NCBI GenBank assembly: GCA_009903775.1
Contig: WYEM01000111.1
Location: 1 to 36,814 of the forward strand
From: Nitrososphaerota archaeon
GTDB lineage: Archaea > Thermoproteota > Nitrososphaeria > Conexivisphaerales > Conexivisphaeraceae
DNA length: 36,814 nt
Reading direction: 5' to 3'
Shown here piece by piece: positions 31,766 to 36,814 of this stretch. The first letter of the stretch is position 1; each line of letters begins with the position of its first letter. The notes beneath the pieces were generated by a model. That model saw only the letters and a program-made list of their open reading frames with translations. It did no database searches and had not been told where the DNA came from. A program made the translations under genes and the position numbers.

Positions 31766-32167
31766 ATGTCATCCTCCGAGCTGAACTCCGAATCCCTGGA
31801 GCGCCTCCTGAGCCTGCTGAACTCCCTCGGCGCTGTGCTGAATGATCAGGAGTTCCTGAAGCGCGCCTCGGAGCTTCTCCTGGAGCCGGAGACGTTCATC
31901 GTCATCGAGAGGCTACCCCGGCTCATAGCCCTCCTCGAGAGGCTTAGCCGTCCGGAGATCCTGGACCTCCTCGAGCGCCTAGTGGAATCCCTGGAGTCGG
32001 CGGCATCGGCACCGCCTCCCTCCCTCTCCCGCTTACTGGCGAGCTTGAGCGACCCGGGCGTCAGAAGGTGGCTCGGCGCACTCCTGGGGGCGTTGAGCTC
32101 CCGGGGAGTGGATGAGCGCGCGAAGGGCCGATGCGCGACTCCCGCTCGTGCAGGTGATCATATCTAA
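31766..32167 (+). CDS. DUF1641 protein (copy a)
   Basis: 133 aa, nearly all helical and leucine-rich (LERLLSLLNSLGAVLN, LIALLERLSRPEILDLLERL, LLASLSDPGVRRWLGALLG), as in DUF1641 proteins encoded next to SQR-like or formate-dehydrogenase-like enzymes. ATG 31766 has a good Shine-Dalgarno, AGGTGA at 31756-31761, and its upstream GTG 31757 would destroy that site. It probably assists the SQR-like partner, perhaps in membrane or complex assembly; no function is established. Confidence 0.75.
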   Translation: MSSSELNSESLERLLSLLNSLGAVLNDQEFLKRASELLLEPETFIVIERLPRLIALLERLSRPEILDLLERLVESLESAASAPPPSLSRLLASLSDPGVRRWLGALLGALSSRGVDERAKGRCATPARAGDHI

Positions 32168-32178
32168 CTGGGGTTCCG

Positions 32179-32214
32179 GTTGGGGCGGGGGCTTACCTCG
32201 CGCCCCGCCCCAAC
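32179..32214. terminator. Strong GC hairpin between convergent DUF1641 operons
   Basis: GTTGGGGCGGGG (32179-32190) and its exact complement (32203-32214) form a 12-bp stem with a 12-nt loop, 12 bp downstream of the DUF1641a stop. The symmetry could act on both converging transcripts or protect 3' ends; no T-run follows, so it is not a classic intrinsic terminator. Confidence 0.55.
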
Positions 32215-32396
32215 GAGGGCCCGCGCTGGCACGCGGATGTATATGTTAAAACGCTGCGGGGATCGGGGCGGGAACGGCCCCGAGCTCGCCCTCCACCAGC
32301 CCTCGGCGGGCGAGGTAATCCATCCATGGATATGCCGGGTGCGGTTGAAATGACTGTGATCTCGTTTATTTCCCAGGGCGGTTCCTGGAGCGCTTC
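32215..32396. other. Intergenic spacer between the convergent sulfur operons
   Basis: No credible gene is present. It contains a TATA-like ATGTATATGTTAAAAC (32233-32248) without a suitable start codon downstream on either strand and a short palindrome ATCCATGGAT within 32322-32336. Confidence 0.4.
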
Positions 32397-32840
32397 CTAC
32401 TTCCCAGACCTCAGCGCCCTCGCGCAGGCGCCGAACTCCTTGGCCAGATCGAGCAGCAGCCCCAGACCCTGCGCCACGTCCGGATCGCTCAGCCGACGGC
32501 TGAGCGACAGCAGTCCCATCTTCCTGGGCTTTGAGACGTCGATCTTGCCCAAAGAGTCCGCGAGGCATGACGCCACGTCGCTGAGCGCGTTCTGCGCGTT
32601 GGAGAACCTGTCCCCGTCGACGCGCTCCAGTCCCCTCGCAAGGGCCCCCAGGAGCCCGACCATCCTCATTATGGCGGGATCCGTTGCGGCCGCCAGGAAC
32701 GCCTCGTCCGCATTATCGGCGAGGCGCTCGAGGAGCCCCAGGAGCCCGCTCCTCTTGAGCTGGGCCAGCGCGTTCAGGAGGCCCACCAGCGCCTGAACCT
32801 GATCGTCGGTCAGCTCGGGTTGCGCTCCGGCACCGCTCAT
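32397..32840 (-). CDS. DUF1641 protein (copy b)
   Basis: 147 aa: TDDQVQALVGLLNALAQLKR, LLGLLERLADNADEAFLAAA, MRMVGLLGALARGLERVDGD and LSRRLSDPDVAQGLGLLLDLAKEFG. It shares the Leu-rich helical plan and the L-S-D-P-(D/G)-V motif with copy a but is clearly diverged. ATG 32840 overlaps the SQR-like copy 2 stop (ATGA), indicating translational coupling. Its downstream end faces the hairpin at 32179-32214. Confidence 0.78.
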   Translation of the reverse strand: MSGAGAQPELTDDQVQALVGLLNALAQLKRSGLLGLLERLADNADEAFLAAATDPAIMRMVGLLGALARGLERVDGDRFSNAQNALSDVASCLADSLGKIDVSKPRKMGLLSLSRRLSDPDVAQGLGLLLDLAKEFGACARALRSGK

Positions 32841-34027
32841 TCGGCACCACCCCTCAGGCCGTCCAGCCAGCCATGGTAGAACGCCTGCTTCAGGAGGCGC
32901 ATGGGAGCGAAGGCGCCCAGGAAATAGCACTTGAGCATGTACATGCCCATCTTCGGATCGTAGGGCATCTCGCACAGCCCTCCCCAGCCCCTGGTGCCCG
33001 CGTAAGCCACGCAGGAGACCGGGCTGGGCATGAACGCCGGGCCGAAGCCGCCGGCAGCGTCACCCAGCAGATTCGTCACGGACGTGGTCGCCAGCGACTC
33101 CACGAAGACCCCGGCGAGGCCTATCCCCAGGGGCGGCAGCGAGTGCTCCCCGGCGAAGTACACGTCGTCGAACTTGGGATGCCTCCCCGTGGGCAGGACG
33201 GGCGTCCACCTCGGGTCCGGCTTGAACACGAAGTCCTCGTTCTGGGCCAGCGGCTTGGGGAGCCCGGGCGGCGGGACCTTGATCAGCAGATCGTACTTGT
33301 ACTCCCAGCTCTCCGTGAGCACCTTCTTGTTGCCCGGCTCCACGCGCACCAGCTTGCTCTTGGGGACGTACTCGATCCCCCTGGCCGCCATCTCCTCCTC
33401 CAGGAACCTCGAGATCGCGCTCCCCAGTCCCATGCCGTTGCTCATTATCACCGGCCTGACGTGCGGGTCCAGGAGCCTGATGCTGACCGAGCGGCCCCTG
33501 GCTTTGTAGAAGTCAGCCAGCACCGTGACGAGCTCGTACGGGTACACGCCGCACCTGTAGAGCTCATCCGGCACAAGCACCGTTATGTTCTGGCCATCCC
33601 TCACGGACTTCAGCGCCTCCCTCATCTTCAACGCGTCCTCGAGCGTGTAGTTGTGGTAGCCCTCCCCGCTCAGGTCGGGATAGGCGTCCCATTTCATCTC
33701 GCTCCCGAGCGCCACTATCAGGTAATCATATTGATACTTGGCCTTGGCGCCGGTGACCGCGCGGTTGCCCGCATCTATCGCCTGGACCTCGTCCTGCACG
33801 ACCTTGATGCCCAGCTTCTCCATGTTCTTGACAGGCGCCCATGTCTCGTCGGGGGACGCGTAGCCCAGCGCGACGTCGAAGAAGAGCGGGGGCATGTAGT
33901 GCCTCTCCTCGCGCTCCACCAGGGTCACGTCCAGGTCGACGCCTAACTCCTTAGCCCCCCGCACCAGCTTCTTCGCCGAGGAATATCCACCGACCCCTCC
34001 TCCCAGGATCAGGACCTTCTTTCCCAT
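32837..34027 (-). CDS. Sulfide:quinone oxidoreductase-like flavoprotein (copy 2)
   Basis: 396 aa. FAD motif VLILGGGVGGYSSAKKL (5-21), YDYLIVALGSEMKW, DDVYFAGEHSLPPLGIG as the second FAD motif, and a C-terminal amphipathic region (MYMLKCYFLGAFAPMRLL). C159 in YRCGVYPYE corresponds to C159 of copy 1, and C339 in SCVAYAGTRGWGG occupies the position of the second redox Cys; C352 and C367 are extra. It is closer to classic SQR than copy 1 in these features. It lies between tusA (18 bp upstream) and DUF1641b, in the same orientation, so is probably regulated with tusA. Confidence 0.87.
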   Translation of the reverse strand: MGKKVLILGGGVGGYSSAKKLVRGAKELGVDLDVTLVEREERHYMPPLFFDVALGYASPDETWAPVKNMEKLGIKVVQDEVQAIDAGNRAVTGAKAKYQYDYLIVALGSEMKWDAYPDLSGEGYHNYTLEDALKMREALKSVRDGQNITVLVPDELYRCGVYPYELVTVLADFYKARGRSVSIRLLDPHVRPVIMSNGMGLGSAISRFLEEEMAARGIEYVPKSKLVRVEPGNKKVLTESWEYKYDLLIKVPPPGLPKPLAQNEDFVFKPDPRWTPVLPTGRHPKFDDVYFAGEHSLPPLGIGLAGVFVESLATTSVTNLLGDAAGGFGPAFMPSPVSCVAYAGTRGWGGLCEMPYDPKMGMYMLKCYFLGAFAPMRLLKQAFYHGWLDGLRGGAE

Positions 34028-34044
34028 GAGCTGCGCCAGCCCCC

Positions 34045-34287
34045 CTACTTCTTGGCCGTAATCTTTATCACGGCCACGATCTTATCCGGGTCATTCCTCA
34101 TCTCGAGCAGCTGGTTCCCGGTCCGCTTTATCCAAGCCTCGACGTCGGGCTTGAAGCCCTGATCTGTCGCCCAGACCTCTATAAGGTCACCGTTGGCGGC
34201 GTTCCTGTAGGCCTTCACTATCTCGGTTATGGGACCTGGACAGGCAAGTCCTCTAGCATCCACGACGATTTTTCTACCATCACTCAT
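34045..34287 (-). CDS. tusA: TusA-family sulfurtransferase
   Basis: 80 aa. IVVDARGLACPGPITEIVKAY holds the CPxP-type motif with C16, whose thiol carries a persulfide; the rest (GDLIEVWATDQGFKPDVEAW) is the usual TusA two-layer fold. In archaeal and bacterial sulfur oxidisers TusA passes sulfane sulfur together with DsrE. TATA-like GGTTTTAAAAAGG (34321-34309) is about 27 bp before ATG 34287 (GTG 34290 is the alternative), and two copies of a 17-bp operator-like motif lie directly upstream. First gene of tusA - sqr-like 2 - DUF1641b. Confidence 0.93.
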   Translation of the reverse strand: MSDGRKIVVDARGLACPGPITEIVKAYRNAANGDLIEVWATDQGFKPDVEAWIKRTGNQLLEMRNDPDKIVAVIKITAKK

Positions 34288-34308
34288 CACTGCCGGTTTC
34301 AGATCCCC

Positions 34309-34321
34309 TTTTTAAAACCTT
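34309..34321 (-). promoter_or_regulatory. TATA box of the tusA operon
   Basis: GGTTTTAAAAAGG on the minus strand, centred about 28 bp from the tusA ATG. Confidence 0.6.
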
Positions 34322-34325
34322 ACCA

Positions 34326-34342
34326 TAGCCATATTTGTTAGC
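34326..34342. promoter_or_regulatory. Operator-like motif, copy A (tusA-proximal)
   Basis: TAGCCATATTTGTTAGC. It shares CCATATTTGT with copies B and C, with weaker flanks. It lies immediately upstream of the tusA TATA box. Confidence 0.55.
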
Positions 34343-34355
34343 AAAAATCTTATAA

Positions 34356-34372
34356 TGACCATATTTGTCAAC
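34356..34372. promoter_or_regulatory. Operator-like motif, copy B
   Basis: TGACCATATTTGTCAAC, with dyad TGAC-N7-GTCA. Its centre is 30 bp (about three helical turns) from copy A. Confidence 0.6.
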
Positions 34373-34726
34373 ACGTCTGATCCCCGGCCCTTAACTGTAG
34401 ATCCAAAATTCATCCCAGCGATCCCGGCTGGAAACGCGTTCGGCGAGGGCGGTTCCCCGTCCAAGCGACCCGTACCTTGTCTCCGCGTCCATCTGGAGGG
34501 CAAATTGGGGACGTGGGGCGTGCCGGCCCAGGCGCCCAGGGACTACGTGGAGGACCGAGGGCTCGGCGTGAAAGTGACTCATATTTAAGGAGATGATTTT
34601 GGGTCTACGGTGAAGGGTGAGGGTTCCGCTGGGGTCTCGGGCGTTACCCGCCTTTTGCACGAACCACTGAACGCTCCATGATGCTCGATTTGAAATCCTT
34701 CGCTTCAGCCCACGCGGTGGGGCCAC

Positions 34727-34758
34727 CCCGCCCCTTCCAGGGGCGGGATTTTTGCCGT
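34727..34758 (+). repeat. Hairpin element copy 3
   Basis: CCCGCCCC (34727-34734) pairs with GGGGCGGG (34740-34747) across a 5-nt loop and is followed by ATTTTTGCCGT. It has the same stem and (T)TTGCCGT box order as copies 1 and 2; the terminal TATCA is absent. Confidence 0.6.
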
Positions 34759-34900
34759 CGCCTCCAGCCGCGCGCCAGCGCCGGTCCTCGGTTGGTTTGA
34801 GCATGGCATGGGGGCTGGCCTACCTCATCGTCTGAACATATCGGCCGCATTTTGAGAAATCGCGAAGGTCGCCTCGCCCTCGTCGGGTCGATCTGCACGC

Positions 34901-34975
34901 GAGCTCGATGAAATGCGGCCTGACAAAGCCTCATCCGACCAGCATCCTATCCGAAGGCCGCACTTCATCGAGCTC
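34901..34975. repeat. 21-bp inverted repeat with 33-bp spacer
   Basis: 34901-34921 (GAGCTCGATGAAATGCGGCCT) is, apart from one base, the reverse complement of 34955-34975. No open frame spans it convincingly. It could be an RNA hairpin, a binding site or the ends of a tiny deleted element. Confidence 0.7.
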
Positions 34976-34979
34976 ACCC

Positions 34980-35133
34980 CTACCCGAGCGAGAGGATCGG
35001 GTGCAGCCCGTTCAGCCACCGCGGCATCCCCTCCCTCCACTCGAGCGGGAGCCTCCCCAGGCCCCCGTCCTCGAGCACGAAGTCCCGCGTGGACGTGAAC
35101 GCGGAGATCCAGTTGCGCGTGAGCTCGAAGGCA
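34980..35133 (-). pseudogene. Possible C-terminal gene fragment
   Basis: A minus-strand frame reads AFELTRNWISAFTSTRDFVL, then LPLEWREGMPRWLNGLHPIL and a stop. Its composition is protein-like, whereas upstream in frame it becomes Gly/Pro/Ser-rich with no proper start. A related stretch (GDAGRLNGPRP, 18375-18420 minus) lies in another intergenic gap. Family not recognised. Confidence 0.35.
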
Positions 35134-35280
35134 CGCCCGGACCTAGCCTGCGCTCGCCGGCCGGGAAGGGATCCTCCTGATCCGGTGCCGATCAGCGATA
35201 CGGCAGATCCGGGCGGAGGGTTCCCCGGATCCGGGATCATCGATCGGCCTGGCGGAACGAGCCAATTCAAACACCAATAA

Positions 35281-35288
35281 CCTTAAAT
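35281..35288 (+). promoter_or_regulatory. TATA box of the RHH regulator gene
   Basis: CCTTAAAT, centred about 29 bp before ATG 35314; a leaderless transcript is likely. Confidence 0.55.
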
Positions 35289-35296
35289 GAAATAGT

Positions 35297-35314
35297 GTGT
35301 ACAAATATGGTCAA
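35297..35314. promoter_or_regulatory. Operator-like motif, copy C, between TATA box and start of the RHH gene
   Basis: The plus strand reads GTGTACAAATATGGTCAA, i.e. TTGACCATATTTGTACAC on the minus strand. This matches copy B over TGACCATATTTGT. The position over the transcription start is classic for autorepression. Confidence 0.6.
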
Positions 35315-35991
35315 TGGCTAGGACCAACCTTGCAGTCGACAGGGACGTTGCCGAGCGCCTGTCAGAGGAAGCGAGGGCACAGGGCAAGACGCTTTACGCG
35401 CTGACGAACGAGATTTTGAGGGCATGCATTGATATTTACAGGGACGGCGGGGATGCGCGCCAAGCAGCGGCGCTCTGGCGCGCATCCAACATAATGAGGG
35501 ATTTGGACCTCGTGCCTGTTCCGCTCGGCATACTGGAGTGGTTGATAGATAGCCTGGGCGAGAGCAGCATGAACGGGCTGCTGGAGGCCATGGAGAAGCA
35601 AGGATCCATTCTCGGCAAATATCTATCCATACTTTACCCACAGTTCACCTCCCTCTTCGAGGAAACCCCGGAAGTCCTGGCTAGGCTTCTCCCGGCCAAG
35701 AAGGTAGAGATCGTCTCCAATGAACCCGGGGGAGGCCTCCGTGTTAGGTTGGTCGGCATCGGGAATTCGGAGAGGGCCGCGCGTGCCCTCGGCAGGCTCC
35801 TGGAGGAGGCTGTACGCAGCTATGGGGCGCTAAAGCTTGTGGAGTTCAAATACGCAGTGGGAGTGCTGGAGCTCGTGCTGGCGCCGATCGATGAGGGCAA
35901 CGCTCAACCGAGCCGTCGAACCGGCGCGAACCGTTCCGCCAGCTTCGATCCCCATGGGCCGCAGCGCCGGGCTGAGCGCCTCCGGCCATGA
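35314..35991 (+). CDS. Ribbon-helix-helix transcriptional regulator
   Basis: 225 aa. Residues 1-45, MARTNLAVDRDVAERLSEEA followed by RAQGKTLYALTNEILRACI, form a ribbon-helix-helix: a short beta strand and two helices with the conserved G-K-T-x-x-x-x-x-N turn. Residues about 50-190 form an alpha/beta domain (PLGILEWLIDSLGESSMNGL, VEIVSNEPGGGLRVRLVGIG, LVEFKYAVGVLELVLAPI) that may sense a ligand; I do not recognise it. The last 35 residues are low complexity. An operator-like motif overlaps its transcription start and two more precede tusA, so autoregulation and control of the tusA operon are inferred. It is transcribed away from tusA across the 0.9 kb gap. Confidence 0.75.
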   Translation: MARTNLAVDRDVAERLSEEARAQGKTLYALTNEILRACIDIYRDGGDARQAAALWRASNIMRDLDLVPVPLGILEWLIDSLGESSMNGLLEAMEKQGSILGKYLSILYPQFTSLFEETPEVLARLLPAKKVEIVSNEPGGGLRVRLVGIGNSERAARALGRLLEEAVRSYGALKLVEFKYAVGVLELVLAPIDEGNAQPSRRTGANRSASFDPHGPQRRAERLRP

Positions 35992-36348
35992 CCGAGCCTC
36001 CATCCCCCGCGCAATCCCCATCCGGGTACCGCACGTTCGCCGATCTTCGCGGCTTTGTAGCGGGCTGAGGATTTCGCTGCCGCCATCGCCTTTCCCGGTC
36101 AAAATCCCAGCCAGGATCGCCTCGAGCTTCATGAGCAATCGATTCGGGCCCGCGCCGGAAGCCGCGAGGGAGATCGGCCCGCTCCTCATCCTAAGTGAGT
36201 TGGGTCGACGCGGAGCACTCAGGATGAGAGGATTTCTGAGTTTTTGCTCCTTCCCACCCGCCCCGCCTCGGAGGGGAACCCGCGTAATTGCTACGCGCGT
36301 GCGGCGCAAAAATAAAAAATAAAATAAATAAATTATGGAACAGATCGC
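35992..36348. other. Intergenic region without a confident gene
   Basis: Open frames on both strands have mixed, non-convincing composition. Towards the right it becomes extremely AT-rich (36308-36340). No RNA gene or repeat recognised. Confidence 0.45.
36308..36343 (-). terminator. T-rich terminator of the surface protein gene
   Basis: Downstream of the stop at 36349 the minus strand is almost pure A/T with long T-runs (ATTTATTTATTTTATTTTTT), as in archaeal termination sites. Confidence 0.6.
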
Positions 36349-36814
36349 TCAGCCGGCGGTCGCCGTGGCGGTCGCGTTGGACGCGGGTATCGTCATCACC
36401 GTTATCCCGTAGGACTGCCCGGCGATCGGCGTGATGGTGATCGTGATCGGCCCGCTCGACCCGCCGATGTCCAGGCGCGGCCCGAGCGTTATGACGCCCT
36501 CGAACGTGAACGTGGCGCTCTGCCCGGGCCCGAGCGTGTAGCCGGGCACCATGGGCCCGGGTATCGGCCCGGGGTGCTCGTCGGAGTCGTGCATTACGTT
36601 GGAGTCCGCGAGGGCCGGCGCCGCGGGCCACTGCGACCAGTTGCCCCTCCCGGAGCCGGGGAGGCCAGAGGGGGCCGGCGGCGTGAAGTTCCAGCGCCAC
36701 AGTTGGGTCGCGTTCACGAGCGTGGTGCCGTTGGGCCCCGCTATGGTTATGTGGTCCGGCGCGCTGCGGCTCATATTGCCCAGCCACTCCTTCATAATAT
36801 GATCGAACTCCTTC
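36349..36814 (-). CDS. Secreted or surface protein (5' end probably beyond the window)
   Basis: At least 148 aa. Sequons are frequent (NGT, NAT, NFT, NWS, NAT), a Pro/Gly-rich middle (GPIPGPMVPGYTLGPG) precedes a beta-rich C-terminus (ATFTFEGVITLGPRLDIGGS, SYGITVMTI) and an Asn-Ala-Thr tail. Such composition is typical of glycosylated archaeal surface proteins or pilins. The frame is open to the window edge, where KEFDHI precedes the ATG at 36795, so the N-terminal signal sequence is likely outside. A TATA-like sequence at 36803-36796 raises the alternative of a leaderless ATG at 36774, but that would lack an export signal. Family not identified. Confidence 0.6.
   Translation of the reverse strand, partial: KEFDHIMKEWLGNMSRSAPDHITIAGPNGTTLVNATQLWRWNFTPPAPSGLPGSGRGNWSQWPAAPALADSNVMHDSDEHPGPIPGPMVPGYTLGPGQSATFTFEGVITLGPRLDIGGSSGPITITITPIAGQSYGITVMTIPASNATATATAG

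Larger units (their letters stand above)
34373..35296. other. About 0.9 kb without a confident gene, containing repeats and relics
   Basis: It holds hairpin element copy 3 (34727-34758), a 21-bp inverted repeat (34901-34975) and a minus-strand relic reading frame near 34980-35133. The remainder has short open frames of non-coding composition. The GC content is lower and more irregular than in the core region. Together with the tRNA-like relic at 29272 this looks like the scar-rich edge of an accessory region. Confidence 0.5.

Noticed and set aside
32179-32214. Fourth copy of the dispersed hairpin element
   Set aside because: It also has a GGGGCGGGG stem but a long 12-nt loop and no TTTGCCGT box, so it is described separately as a transcript-end hairpin.
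32326-32796. Plus-strand frame antisense to DUF1641b
   Set aside because: Ser/Ala-rich shadow with no suitable promoter.
34391-34804. Minus-strand frame covering hairpin element copy 3
   Set aside because: Composition is Arg/Gly/Pro-rich and the frame contains the repeat itself; no start with a promoter. Not called as a gene or transposase.
35830-36309. Minus-strand frame overlapping the end of the RHH gene
   Set aside because: Starts in AT-rich DNA without promoter geometry and overlaps a better gene; some segments look protein-like but no family recognised.
1-36814. CRISPR array, cas genes, transposase, rRNA or integrase
   Set aside because: No spaced direct repeats, no recognisable cas or transposase domain, no integrase and no rRNA sequence seen; only small repeats and relics.

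Overview
The window is a GC-rich (clearly above 60 percent by eye) archaeal chromosome segment. The gene set is archaeal throughout: aIF2-gamma, aIF5B, RpoE(Rpb7), Spt4, S6e/S24e/S27ae, MCM, GINS23, RFC small subunit, ATP-dependent ligase, a geranylgeranyl-reductase-like flavoprotein, a tRNA with a 37/38 intron and TATA-box promoters. A thermopsin-type acid protease and a sulfide:quinone-oxidoreductase-like / DsrE / TusA cluster suggest a thermoacidophilic, sulfur-metabolising member of the TACK lineage (Thermoproteota; a Conexivisphaera- or Acidilobus-like organism would fit). That placement is inference; no rRNA is present. Most genes behind a promoter have a TATA element about 25-30 bp before a GTG, TTG or ATG codon, which implies leaderless transcripts. 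Several starts below were chosen on that basis.

Layout. 1-500: 3' end-truncated Lrp/AsnC regulator divergent from rps27ae. 640-5600, minus: nucleotidyltransferase-kinase fusion, HExxH protein and a thermopsin-like surface protease with Ig-like repeats. 5650-11340, minus: information-processing block infB - rps6e - aIF2gamma - PIN - rpoE - spt4 - dephospho-CoA kinase - rps24e. 11.4-13.1 kb: two-hotdog thioesterase, M50-type membrane protease and tRNA-Lys. 13.2-18.3 kb: replication genes (gins23-mcm divergent from rfcS) and hisS. 18.3-27.9 kb: mostly single-gene units for nicotinate phosphoribosyltransferase, phosphoesterase, radical SAM protein, ligase, flavoproteins and aminotransferase. 27.9-29.1 kb: C2H2 zinc-finger protein, an unassigned structured spacer, intron-bearing tRNA-Asp and a helical protein.

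From about 29.27 kb the character changes. A degenerate tRNA-like sequence is followed by AT-rich spacers, T-rich terminators and an accessory sulfur module. The module is mirror-like: [DsrE -> SQR-like -> DUF1641] converges on [DUF1641 <- SQR-like <- TusA] across a strong GC hairpin. It is followed by a 1 kb gene-poor stretch with inverted repeats and gene relics, then a ribbon-helix-helix (RHH) regulator. A 17-bp motif, TTGAC-N7-GTCAA-like, occurs twice upstream of tusA and once between the TATA box and start codon of the RHH gene, so that gene is the probable regulator of both itself and the tusA-sqr-DUF1641 operon. This is the most interesting unit in the window.

The core part is extremely compact: five convergent gene pairs overlap at their 3' ends by 83 to 821 bp. 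Three copies of a hairpin element (CCCCGCCC..GGGCGGGG followed by a TTTGCCGT-like box), probably IS200/IS605-type ends or a related small repeat, lie at 20.56, 27.93 and 34.73 kb.
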